Shown here one piece after another: positions 25,695 to 35,414 of a DNA stretch of 64,000 nucleotides; the first letter of the stretch is position 1; each line of letters opens with the position of its first letter. The notes beneath the pieces are model-generated. The model was given only the letters and a program-made list of their open reading frames with translations, ran no database searches and was not told where the DNA came from. The DNA is taken from NCBI GenBank assembly GCA_026936335.1, contig JAPMXV010000010.1, positions 62,001 through 126,000 of the forward strand. The letters run 5' to 3'. The DNA is from Mantamonas sphyraenae. Lineage: Eukaryota; CRuMs; Mantamonadidae. The position numbers and the translations under genes were made by a program.

Positions 25695-26694
25695 ATGTTT
25701 CGAGAGTGGAAAACCAACGCAAACGGTGGTGCATACTACCTGGGAATGGAGTACAGCGAGCGCGAACGGCGCAATGTGCTGCATACGAAGAATCTCAACC
25801 CGTGCTGGACTTTGGAAGAGGTGGCACAGCATTGCAGCGTGTCGCGATCGTCCGTGTGTTGCTTCCTCCGCAACGGCCCCACGGCCAAGAAGCGAGGCGG
25901 TGCGCGAGGTCCCCGAAAGATAGGAACGACGGAAGAAGATCTTTTGCGTACTGGGTTTGATGCTGACCCTTTGCTGAGTTTGGATCAACTGCGGGGCCTG
26001 CTCGCAGATGTGGGAGTGTCCGTTGCAAAGTCGACGATTTGCGCCGCACTCAAACGCATGCAGTATAGTCGCAAACAGGCCAAGACTATTCCTACGGAGC
26101 GATTCAAGGAAGTAAACATGCAGCGGTTGGAGACGCACATGGAACGCATGCAGAACGACCCGTTGCTGGCAGCCAAATCATCGTCTTTGTGGACGAGTGT
26201 GGTGTGGACCGCAGGGCCATGCAGCGTCGCTTTGGGTACTCCCGCATAGGATCGGAGTGCGTGGTGAAGCGCATGTGAGTGAGAACGGGTCGAATGGCTG
26301 GGGCGAATGGCTGCTTTGTTCGGGCTCTGTCGTGCTCACACTGCTGTGTATGCGCACACGCGCGCTGATCAGCTACAACCGGGGAAAGAATCACAGTGTG
26401 CTTTCAGCGATAGGAATGGAAGGACTGATCCAAAGCGAGGTGCAGAGCATGCCGTACAAGAGCGCGACGTTCACAGAGTTTATGATGCGGCTGCTTCAGG
26501 ACCAGAGACGCATGCGCACAGTCGTGCTGGACAATGCAAGCATCCACAAACAGGCAGCAAAGCAGATCGAACGAATGGGTCACACGTGTGTCTTCCTACC
26601 AGCGTATTGTCCGTTCCTGAATCACATCGATGCGACGCAGTTCATGGGGTATTGGATGGTGCGCCACAACGCTCAAGAGAAAAGTGTACCATGA
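25695..26694 (+). pseudogene. IS630/Tc1-mariner transposase, one-base frameshift
   Basis: Exon 1 25695-26274, GT-AG intron of 98 bp, exon 2 26373-26694; about 300 aa. A helix-turn-helix region (CWTLEEVAQHCSVSRSSVCC, then LRGLLADVGVSVAKSTICAALK) precedes the catalytic core. The catalytic residues are in IIVFVDECGVD (first Asp), VVLDNASIHKQ (second Asp) and LPAYCPFLNHID (third, Asp not Glu). The spacing of 32 residues between the second and third is shorter than the usual 34. The first Asp is reached only by adding one base near 26,176 (between GCC AA and ATC ATC), so as sequenced the protein is broken. The stop codon (26,692-26,694) overlaps the Fz1 ATG (26,691-26,693). Confidence 0.8.
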
Positions 26695-29600
26695 GCCAGC
26701 GCAACATGGAATACAACCGTACACGAAAACGTGGCCACAGCGACATCATGGTTGACAACGACGATGACGCGGCTCTGCAGCTGGAGATGAGCGGTGCGGA
26801 CCAAAAGCGGTCGCGGTGGCACAAATGCGATTCCCGCCGATGCGGAAACGATGTACAGTTGAAGAATAGATTCTGTAGTGCGTGTGTGCTGCGTGTAAAA
26901 GACCAGGTGGTCGAACTGGGCGAGGAGGAGGATGCGGTCGGCGGACGGAGGCGCGACCGAGGTGTTGGCAGCGTCCACATGTTTCAGGAGGCCATCGAGG
27001 CGGAGGCAGACGATGCAATGGACGAGGACTGGGAGGAAGGTGGGGATCAGATGTACATGGATGAGGCCAGTGTCCTTGGGAATGCGGTGTGGCGCGACGA
27101 AGAAGAAGTGAGGGAGGCTGTGAAAATGCACGGAAGGTATAGCCACAAAACGCAGCCCGTAGAGCTTCAAACGGGACGACAGGGCGGATCAGGGAAAGCA
27201 AAACGACAGAGGGATATCATGTCTATGCTTGGCATCGAGTTCCACGAGGAATTACTGACTCCCACAGGATTGGTGGTCGTATTTGTGGATGTTTCGGCAG
27301 TCTGCTACTCAGCACTGGAGAGCGCGTGTCGTACGACGGATTTGAACAAGCAGCAGGTGCGCGAGTTGGTAAAGCGGTGCATTGAGATGGAAATGGCAAA
27401 CACAGAGCTGCGGATCGACGTGAGAGATGCCAAGAAAGCCGGCAAGCTCCGTTTTGCCCTGTGCTGTGACATCAAGCCAGAGATCGCTGTGGAGGAGGCC
27501 AGATCCATCAGCTATGGGACCCACCTCCGGCGAATTGAGGGCACCCTGGTGCATGTTCAGGCGATGCAGCGACTGCGGCGCGAAATTGCTCAGGAGAAAC
27601 GAGGACGGCCAGCCGGGCCCCTGTCTGCAGACCGACTCGGCCAAGAGCGCCGACTCTGCCTTACAGGAGAGGCTCACATGGCCATGTACCACGCTACAAA
27701 GCATCTGTGCTCGGAGCATGAGGAGCTCATCTTCGGGAACGAGATTGCGGGGTTGGCACAACAGGCCGTGCTTGCAGACCATGTCAAGGATGCCGTGATG
27801 CAGACCTACGCGGAGGAGGACGACGACATCAGTTTCATCATCGCTGTCCACCGGGACAGTGACTGGGCGTATTCTCAAACCACACATCCCGTATTCCTGA
27901 TCCACGACACGCTGGGCACAGCGATGGTGGACGGAATGGACAACCAAGTCATGAGTTTGTCGGCTGCCATTCTGCTTTCCAGCGACATCCAAGCCAGTGT
28001 ACGACCACCACGTCGCAGTGCATTGAACTTGGATAGGGCGTCGCTGGAGCAGCTGCTCGACGACGGAGATCTGCTCACGCACGTGTACGCTCCCATTGTC
28101 GAAAACGACCTATCCATCGCTCACCTCCTGCGTGGCACGTCTGGAAAGCAACCAGCATCGAAACACAGGCTCCTTCTCCAGGAGCACGCTCTCCGCTACC
28201 TTCCGTGGGTTGCGCTGCATATGCAGGTGCTTGGGTTTGAGGACAGCGACATTGCGCGTATCACGTCCCTCCATGCGTGGGGGCGTGTGTTCGATGGGGC
28301 CGTGAAGGACGTGGTTGTTGAGGAGACCTTGCCAGAGGCCAACGTCATCGGCACCGTGCATTTTGACGACGGTGGTGGTGTCACGTCGCTGTTGGATGCG
28401 TTTGTGGCGCAGTTTGCAGTCGAGTCTGACCCAGAGATGTCAACAGCTCATGTACTTCCCGCTGGTGAGGTTTGCCGGCGAGGAAGAGCACTCAAACACA
28501 GTGAAACACTGCAGGATCAACTGCTTGAGCTCAGCGAACAGACGCAGCTACGCTGGGCGAACCAGACCGATCATCGCTCCCCCCACGTCGACTTTGCAGA
28601 CATCGACCACAAAGATCGACACCAGTTCAAGGTAACGGTCGACACAAGCGCCGCGGGCGTCGAGGGGCTTGTTGCGGCGGCGCAGGCGAATGACCACCCT
28701 CCCGTATACACAAACCCATCGGATCTGTTCAACAACATGATCACCGGGAAGAGCTGGACGAGTCTCTGCACACAATGCCTACCCAAGGGCAAGCTGCGCA
28801 AGTCAATTGCGTCGCAACGCGGAGTGATCGGAGTCGATCTGCGCCGAGCGCTTTCCAAACAGCATCGCCTCGTCGCTGCGCTGAAGGAAATGGACATTGA
28901 CACGACCAGGAACTTCTTCGTGGGTACCAACGAAGATCTCGCATCCATCCTTGGTTCCACACCCCCCTCGGCAGAAGAGGCGGAGGTGTGGAAACACAAC
29001 GCCGGCGCAGCAATCGACCGTGTGTTCCAGCTGCAAGGCGACGGAGACGGAGACGGAGACGGAGACGGAGACGGAGACGGAGACGGGGGCTTGCTGTCCT
29101 TGGATCACGTCATTGACACCATCCTTCCTGACAAAGAGGAAGGAGCGGCTGACAATTGGCGTGTGTTTCTTGGCTTGTCCACACCGAACCTCAACGAAGG
29201 GTATGCAGAGCGCCTGGCCTCCTCATCATGCATTTTAGAACTGGGGGCTCTGTCCACTCTCCGCAACCAAGCCCTCGTCACTGAGGATGACGTCGAACAG
29301 CTGCGACGGGTCCAGGCAGTGTTCGGGTATCTCGTTGCAATTCAGCAAGACTTGCTTGAGTGCGGCCAGATTGAACCACACACAAAGGTGGAACGTCTGT
29401 TGGCAAACAGTTGCGTCTGCGAAGAAGGGCGCCTGTACCTGAAGGCACCAGAGGGCCTGGGCGTGGTTTGCGCAGCACATTGCACACAAAACGGTCTGAT
29501 TGCCGCCAACACAGATCTCATACTGCGAAAGAAGCAAGACGGAGGCATTGAGGCTGAGTATCTAGATGGATTGGAGGAGACGGTGGAGAGGGAGGCCATG

Positions 29601-32216
29601 CGGTTGGACATCCTCCCGAAGGGCATGTTTTCGACCTTGTGCAAGCGAGCTGCCGCTCATGTGGTGACAAGCTGGAGGGTAATGCTTACCTCACAGGCCA
29701 ACACGAACCTGATTGACCTGGTTCGAGCTGCTTCCCCGGAACTGGCACACACAGACCTTGCCGCGTTTGTGAATCGCGAACTGGACACCAACGACAGCGC
29801 AGATGGCTACGGCGTCGCCACAGACGCGAAGACGCGCCGGGCATGCAAACGGGCTGTTGAGGATGTGCTGCTGCAGGTGTGCAACGTCTCGTTCAAGGAG
29901 TTCCGCTCGCTCCAGGGCGAGGACACAAAACGCAAGGTCGCCGCCCTCCAGTGCTTTTTCAAGCTCGGTAAGGCCTGCAACTCGACCCGCAAACTCTACG
30001 GGGACAAAAGTTCTTTCCACATCCAGCTGGCCGCCGAACGAGAACGTATCTTCGGGAGCTGGGCCGCTCAAACCATCGCCCGGAATCTCTCGCTGATTTG
30101 CGAGGTACGGGAGGACGAGATGGACAGCAAGCTTGCATGGTCTATCCTCTGTGCTGCATCAACATCCACCCCTGGGGTTTTGGATGGTCCTCCGTCGGAG
30201 GTTTGTCGGCACCGCGCCAAGAGTTGCCAATGTGTTGTGCATCGATGGGTGCGGCAAGTCCAGGTAGCTCGCAATGAGGCTCATGTTCATTCCATGCGTG
30301 CCTCGCTGGCTTGGCACATGATGAATCACGAGGAAGACCTGGTTCAAAGCAGCAGTAGCAGCGGTGGTGGCGGTGGTGGCGGCGACGGTGATGGCGGCGA
30401 CGGATGCGCCCGCAGGCCTCTTTTTTCCTCGACATCGGTTGAGGGTATGCGCATGTGTGCACAGACATGTGCAAACCAAACAGCGCGCATGATCACGTAC
30501 GCTGAAGGCGCGCGTATTCCGGATGACGAGCTGGGTGCGTTTGCTGGTGCGCTCTTGTTCGCGGCGTTCAACCTGTTTGACGTCCTCTCGCCCACACATG
30601 CGCCCCGCTTGGCAAAGACACCCTTCCTCAACGATGGCTTTCTGTCCGTACGCTTGTTCAGCAGCGTGCACATGGCACATGCGCGGCATTGGACAATCCC
30701 TGCTGGCCCCCAACAGCGGCGCTTGTACATGCTAGAGCACCTTCTCGTTCCCGACGAGCGCTTATCCCTGTTTCCAACCCTGAAAGCGTGCATCAACTTG
30801 CTCCGGAATCCCACGGCGACGTCCTGTGACGACACGAAGGACATCGAGGACGCTGACCTCCTCAAGTTTCTTCAAGGTGACTTCTCACTGCTGGAAGATG
30901 CGCCACAGCCCAGGCCTGCTCTTTCTGCGCCTTTTGTGACCCATCCGATTGCGCGATACAACTACTCTGCGGTTGGCAAGGCGGCGCTCCGTGCGACTAG
31001 CGGAAGAGACCCCGGTGCCCACACCCAGGAGCAGCGCAACACGAGACGGCTGATCGACCGTATCGCAGCCGTAGCCATCAGATTGTGCCAGGTGGGTGTG
31101 CTGGTGGCCTCGCACGAGAGTCTGCGGAAGCGGGGGGACGGAAATGGTGGTGGTGAGCTGGCGGCCGACGACGAAACTAAGGCTGTGCACGCATTGCTCC
31201 GTAAATGGCTTCCGCGCTCTGCTGCAAAGCTCATTGCCGTGGGATTGTGCCCAAGGCACCTGGAATCCAGGCGGCCGCATGGAGTGATCCCCTCCTTTTC
31301 GCGGATCCTCCCTCTGAGCCAAGAGGCCAATATGCGACTGCAATTCATTGGAATGGATCCGGGTATGGCGAACGCGCCGTCAGCTCTTGTTGTCCCCCTT
31401 CCAGAGACCGTCCGGGATGGCAACTTGCTGCAATTTGCAACCGCGTACCGCTTCTCGCCACCGTCGCTCGGCGCATTGCTACGCAAGACTGGGATCAAGA
31501 AAGAAAGTGCTCTGCTCTCAAGTAGGGTGCGTGAACGGATGCAGGAGCTGCGCGTGAAAAGAGCAGGACTGTTTGCCGAGAGGCATTCGGAGGCGAGGGT
31601 GGGACGCACGCTGCGCCATCAGTGCAGGGCGGCCTTGACGGTTGAAGAAGCTTCATCAGCTGTCAGTCAGGAGGAGGACAGCCAAAGTGGAGACAGAAAG
31701 ACGCATCATCCACGGGAACAGAAGAGCAGGATTCGAAAGATGCGCGAGCACTGGCTTGCGCAGGTGCGTGCGACCGAGAAGATGCAGTTGGAGAAGGGGC
31801 AACTGCGACGCATCACACTGCTGTGCATTGGTGACGGATACAAGGGTGGCCGTGGTGGTGTGCAGAAACTCGAAGATCTTGCCAAGCACAACATGCTCGT
31901 TGTGCGTGTAAATGAGTGTAACACAACGCTGCGATGCCCCACATGTGGCAGTGTGCACGAGAGCAAGCACGGGAGTGCACGCACTGCGCGTGTCAAGTAC
32001 TGTAAGCGATGCAAAATGCACCGGAACCGGGACTTTGCCAGCGCACAAGCAATCGCAAACAAGGTGTACGCTGCCCTTCGCGGCCACACCATATGGTGCA
32101 TGACCAAGGTTTGGCAACGGAGTCAGATCGGCAGGGCGTTCAGAAGCAAGATTGGTCTGCCAGAGAACGTGGACGGCGAAGCAAAGAACTTGGAGGCGAA
32201 TTCGAGCGCCGGCTGA
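26691..32216 (+). CDS. Giant Fanzor (Fz1): N-terminal XPG/FEN1-like region plus C-terminal TnpB-type RuvC nuclease
   Basis: Uninterrupted 1,841-aa ORF. C-terminal core: RuvC-I FIGMDPGMANA (Asp1556), a glutamate-less RuvC-II position IGDGYKGGRGG, the relocated glutamate VRVNECNTT (Glu1742), a zinc finger (Cys1749, 1752, 1771, 1774) and RuvC-III HRNRDFASAQAIA (Asp1781). This is the Fanzor arrangement of TnpB-type RNA-guided nucleases. N-terminal region: a CX4C...CX2C knuckle (Cys46, 51, 62, 65), then VVVFVDVSAVCYSAL (Asp200), LRFALCCDIKPEIAVEEA (Asp260), FGNEIAGLAQQA (Glu351), AVHRDSDWAYS (Asp389, Asp391) and SLSAAILLSSDI (Asp432). These follow the order and spacing of XPG/FEN1 metal-binding motifs. 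The ~1,100 residues in between are unrecognised and contain a (Gly-Asp)n run and several Cys pairs. Basic TRKRG and KRSR near the N-terminus may be nuclear localisation signals. Confidence 0.85.
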   Translation: MSQRNMEYNRTRKRGHSDIMVDNDDDAALQLEMSGADQKRSRWHKCDSRRCGNDVQLKNRFCSACVLRVKDQVVELGEEEDAVGGRRRDRGVGSVHMFQEAIEAEADDAMDEDWEEGGDQMYMDEASVLGNAVWRDEEEVREAVKMHGRYSHKTQPVELQTGRQGGSGKAKRQRDIMSMLGIEFHEELLTPTGLVVVFVDVSAVCYSALESACRTTDLNKQQVRELVKRCIEMEMANTELRIDVRDAKKAGKLRFALCCDIKPEIAVEEARSISYGTHLRRIEGTLVHVQAMQRLRREIAQEKRGRPAGPLSADRLGQERRLCLTGEAHMAMYHATKHLCSEHEELIFGNEIAGLAQQAVLADHVKDAVMQTYAEEDDDISFIIAVHRDSDWAYSQTTHPVFLIHDTLGTAMVDGMDNQVMSLSAAILLSSDIQASVRPPRRSALNLDRASLEQLLDDGDLLTHVYAPIVENDLSIAHLLRGTSGKQPASKHRLLLQEHALRYLPWVALHMQVLGFEDSDIARITSLHAWGRVFDGAVKDVVVEETLPEANVIGTVHFDDGGGVTSLLDAFVAQFAVESDPEMSTAHVLPAGEVCRRGRALKHSETLQDQLLELSEQTQLRWANQTDHRSPHVDFADIDHKDRHQFKVTVDTSAAGVEGLVAAAQANDHPPVYTNPSDLFNNMITGKSWTSLCTQCLPKGKLRKSIASQRGVIGVDLRRALSKQHRLVAALKEMDIDTTRNFFVGTNEDLASILGSTPPSAEEAEVWKHNAGAAIDRVFQLQGDGDGDGDGDGDGDGDGGLLSLDHVIDTILPDKEEGAADNWRVFLGLSTPNLNEGYAERLASSSCILELGALSTLRNQALVTEDDVEQLRRVQAVFGYLVAIQQDLLECGQIEPHTKVERLLANSCVCEEGRLYLKAPEGLGVVCAAHCTQNGLIAANTDLILRKKQDGGIEAEYLDGLEETVEREAMRLDILPKGMFSTLCKRAAAHVVTSWRVMLTSQANTNLIDLVRAASPELAHTDLAAFVNRELDTNDSADGYGVATDAKTRRACKRAVEDVLLQVCNVSFKEFRSLQGEDTKRKVAALQCFFKLGKACNSTRKLYGDKSSFHIQLAAERERIFGSWAAQTIARNLSLICEVREDEMDSKLAWSILCAASTSTPGVLDGPPSEVCRHRAKSCQCVVHRWVRQVQVARNEAHVHSMRASLAWHMMNHEEDLVQSSSSSGGGGGGGDGDGGDGCARRPLFSSTSVEGMRMCAQTCANQTARMITYAEGARIPDDELGAFAGALLFAAFNLFDVLSPTHAPRLAKTPFLNDGFLSVRLFSSVHMAHARHWTIPAGPQQRRLYMLEHLLVPDERLSLFPTLKACINLLRNPTATSCDDTKDIEDADLLKFLQGDFSLLEDAPQPRPALSAPFVTHPIARYNYSAVGKAALRATSGRDPGAHTQEQRNTRRLIDRIAAVAIRLCQVGVLVASHESLRKRGDGNGGGELAADDETKAVHALLRKWLPRSAAKLIAVGLCPRHLESRRPHGVIPSFSRILPLSQEANMRLQFIGMDPGMANAPSALVVPLPETVRDGNLLQFATAYRFSPPSLGALLRKTGIKKESALLSSRVRERMQELRVKRAGLFAERHSEARVGRTLRHQCRAALTVEEASSAVSQEEDSQSGDRKTHHPREQKSRIRKMREHWLAQVRATEKMQLEKGQLRRITLLCIGDGYKGGRGGVQKLEDLAKHNMLVVRVNECNTTLRCPTCGSVHESKHGSARTARVKYCKRCKMHRNRDFASAQAIANKVYAALRGHTIWCMTKVWQRSQIGRAFRSKIGLPENVDGEAKNLEANSSAG
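29041..29086 (+). repeat. (GGAGAC)n microsatellite inside Fz1
   Basis: In-frame hexamer array encoding about eight Gly-Asp pairs. It is likely to vary in length between copies without breaking the frame. Confidence 0.9.
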
Positions 32217-32296
32217 GGACGGGGCGCCAGAACCGTCAAACAACCAACCAACCAACCAAACATTGGGTGTATTATGCCACCTAGCACAGGGTTGTA

Positions 32297-35243
32297 ATGA
32301 TGTAAGTTTTCCTTTTCCAGCACCGAGACCAAACCCTTTGCGCGAGCTGACTCAATTTGGCTCGAACAGCCTGTAAGGAAACACTTCTCGCGATGTAGGT
32401 TGCACATGCTGGAACTGCCCGCATGGCATCACCACGCCCGCCTTGCACACAGCCACTGACTCCATGTGTTGATCTCCACCTCGCAGGAATACATGCAAGT
32501 ACGACCGTCCGGGCTACCAGCTGGACGAGGAGTACACAAAGGTGAGCAAGCCCCTTTTGCCTTCATTCGGCAAGCCCGCCGTGTGCTCACACCTCCTCGC
32601 CACAGTTCATTGCAGAAACCGTGGAAGAAAAGGACCGCCGTTACATCGAAGAGTTGATGCTTCGCATCCCCAAGAAGGATCGCGAGCAGTACCGCGAACT
32701 CGTCCAGGTGGGTCCCGGATTTTTTTTACCGTTGCCAAACACGAAAATGTGTAGGCCCCCCCCCTACTTTGCCCGTTTGCAACACAAGTCGCCGACTCAC
32801 ACCACACCCTTCCACAGACAATGCGATCGGTGGATTCTGCACATGAAAACGCAGACGAAGGAAGCCACGGAGGGCTGGACGAAGGGAGCCAGAAGCCGCC
32901 GCGCAAGGGTCGTCGCAAACGAAACAACAAATCCGTCAAGGTAAGGGCACAGACACAGACAGACACAAGACACAAACATGCACACTTCCCCTACAATCCA
33001 CAGGGAGCCAATCCCAGTGTGGTCTCTCCGTGTGTGTTGTCCTTAGGAGTGTGGGGCTGACACACCTGCGCGGCGCTGGTAGATTCATCGCGGAGCCACA
33101 AAGGGCAAGCCGCAGCACTCGCTGACCGCACGTGAATATCGTATGCGCACACACCTGCGTCCCTCGGTTGGATACAACTTTGTGACAGGCGAAGAAACGA
33201 TGTATGACGATCCGTCGTCATTTGAGACGCACCGACCCAAGTCGCGGTCGTCCTCGCGTGCCTCGCGCGTCTCCCTGGACGTGGATGCGTTTGCCTCGCG
33301 TCCTGCCTCGTCTTCGTCACGTGGCAACCACCGCTCGCGTGGCAGCGTCTCGTCGCGTCCTCGCACGGGCACTCCCAAGTTTTCGCACGTGTCGGACGGC
33401 ATGGTGGAAGTGGCACGCCACATGGCCAAACGCGACGTGCTCCAACGTCCGGGGTCCTCGCTGTCCAACAAAAACCTCAGCTATCTCAACGAGGCTGCTG
33501 TGCGTCCGTCCAGCCGTGCCGCACGTCCCCCGTCGCGACGCCCCATGTCGCGTTCGTCGACTCTGCGACCCCTCTCGCGCACAGGTTCACGTGCGAGCTC
33601 ACGTGCGGGCTCACGTGCGGGTTCACGTGCCAGCGGGCGTGCCGAACTCGCGTGCTTCTACCTCCCATGGCTCGCAGGTGTTGCGCATCCAGCGTGACGA
33701 GGAGAACGGCGGGCATGGGGAAGAGGAAGAGGAGGATGAAGAAGGACAGGGCGATGGAGACGGGGAGGAGCAGCAGCAGCAGGAGGAGGAAGAGGGGAAG
33801 GAAGAAGCAACTGGTGGTGACACCGTACAAGGGGGCAATGAGCTGGTGGACAACGTGGTGGGCAATTACCAGGCGGCCAAGTTCAACTCGCAAAACACAG
33901 GGTACCACAAGCGCACCCAGCCGTTTGCACAGGCCAAAATCACCTTTTATCACACCTCCAACGACTTGTATGGCAAGGAGCAGGATTACACGTCGCGGCT
34001 GGAGCCGTCGCAGCGACGCAAGATGCTGTACAAGCGCAAAATCACCGACGAGGAGTGGGTGCCTGGGGAACACAAGCCCAGCGAGATGTTCATGTCTACG
34101 TACCAACACGAGTTGCTGAGCATGGAAGGACCCATCAACAGTGCCCGTGACATGGAGGACAGCGATGACGAGAGCAGCGACGGCGAACCGGAAGACCGCA
34201 AGGAGGCCACTCGCATGGCTGTCGAGGCCGTCAAGGATCCCATGTGGACCAACAAGGACACCGTGTCGGGCCAGTCGTTTCAGCCGTGGACAGCCATGCC
34301 TGGCATGCAAAAGTTGGACCTGAATCGCACGAACCGTGGCTTGGATGCACACGGCGACACTGCCGCCATCTTCCAGGCCAAAACCGTGGACAAGGATCCC
34401 GAACAGTTCACGACGCTGTACGCCGGTTCCTTCAACAACAGCACGAGCAACGAGGCCACGGACGACTACAAAAAGGTGCACGAGCGGGAGAAGGATCTGC
34501 ATCGCTTCCAGCAGGGCGACGCCGACCAGGTGGCCGACCTGTACGCACGCGGCCTGGTCAAGGACGAACTCATGCCCACTGTGGTGGCCTGGTTGCAGCA
34601 GGCGTCGCCCCAGGAGAAGAACAAGTTTTACGAAGTGTTTGGTCGCATCCACGGCCAGAGTGGCGAGACCACGTACCGTGCAGGCGCCGCCTGGAAGATG
34701 AAACCCAAGGAGCTGAGCAGGCGTGAGTTTGGCGCCGATTTCTACGGCAGCAATGTGGGCGTGGGCATGAGTCTCGCCGCACACCATCCCACCGCCGAGA
34801 TGGAGGGCTCCGACGTCAAGAACCACAACGCTCAGGGTGGCGCACAGCCCGTCACCGAGGAGTATGTGTATCGCAACACCACGTACGGCAAGTCGTTTGC
34901 CTTTTATGACGAGAAGACGTTGGAAACCACGCGTCGCAAGCCCATTTTCAAGGCCCACTCCTCCACGTACAAGACCCCCTTTGGCACGCTGGGAGGCGAG
35001 AACGTGGACATGGAGAAGGAGTGGTGCCAGCCTGCGTACAAACGCTCATTCCAGCCGCCCACGCGCGACCAGCAAGCCTGGGCTGTGCAGAAGCAGGCCA
35101 CAAAAATCCACCACATGGCCAGTGCCTCTATCGGCCGCGTCATGGGTGGCACCGGTGCCTGGAAGGAGGTGGAAGAGCGTGCCATGGCTGCCCTCGACAA
35201 GAAGCGCCGTGCCCGAGAGTTTGCCATGCAAGGACAGCGCTGA
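32297..35243 (+). CDS. Unrecognised protein, possibly ciliary, five exons, one frame break
   Basis: Exons 32297-32301, 32487-32541, 32606-32707, 32818-32940 and 33083-35243 are GT-AG and phase-consistent. The first holds only ATG AT before a strong gtaagt donor. About 814 aa starting MMNTCKYDRPGYQLDEEYTK. The protein has a short charged N-terminus (EEKDRRYIEELMLRIPKKDR), a Ser/Arg/Ala-rich low-complexity stretch, an acidic Glu/Gln stretch, and a ~470-residue C-terminal region with Tyr/Phe-rich segments (NSQNTGYHKRTQPFAQAKIT; KSFAFYDEKTLETTRRKPIF). I do not recognise the family; the style resembles axonemal or microtubule inner proteins, but that is inference. The long exon needs removal of one base near 33,630-33,650. 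The Fz1 transposon sits immediately upstream of this gene's start, in its promoter region. Confidence 0.65.
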
Positions 35244-35257
35244 CGTGGGCCGAGAGA

Positions 35258-35264
<7 letters not shown>

Positions 35265-35305
<41 letters not shown>

Positions 35306-35336
35306 GAGCATGTGAGAATGCAACATGTTCATTGCC

Positions 35337-35378
<42 letters not shown>

Positions 35379-35398
35379 TGTCTGTCTGTCTGTCTGTC
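35265..35398. repeat. Microsatellites (GA)n, (GT)n, (TCTG)n between convergent genes
   Basis: In the 171-bp gap between the stops at 35,243 (plus) and 35,415 (minus): (GA)n at about 35,265-35,302, (GT)n at about 35,340-35,377 and (TCTG)n at about 35,378-35,398. No gene is seen in the gap. Confidence 0.9.
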
Positions 35399-35414
35399 CT
35401 CTTCCCGCATCACA

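Larger units (their letters stand above)
25280..32220 (+). mobile_element. Tc1/mariner-IS630-like DNA transposon carrying a giant Fanzor
   Basis: About 7 kb inserted between the divergent tepsin (start 25,031, minus) and the possible ciliary-type gene (start 32,297, plus). Cargo in order is a DDE transposase of the IS630/Tc1-mariner superfamily, then a Fanzor nuclease on the same strand overlapping it by 4 bp. Boundaries are approximate: composition shifts on the left, and host 5' UTR-like (CCAA)n sequence begins around 32,240 on the right. No TIR or TA target duplication was recognised. Fanzors carried by mariner-like elements are a known association; the size and domain make-up here are not. 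Confidence 0.8.

Noticed and set aside
25436-25717. 93-codon minus ORF at the left end of the Fz1 element
   Set aside because: It lacks an ATG at its start, overlaps the transposase start antisense, and resembles nothing known.
25270-32235. ggggtgccaga (25,301) and ggggcgccagaa (32,219) as terminal repeats
   Set aside because: They are similar in direct, not inverted, orientation and only ~11 bp with mismatches, so they do not qualify as mariner TIRs.
32297-32345. A 19-nt intron (gtaagttttccttttccag) in the possible ciliary gene
   Set aside because: Far shorter than any other intron here; using the acceptor at 32,486 instead joins ATG AT to G AAT ACA TGC in frame and gives a coherent N-terminus.
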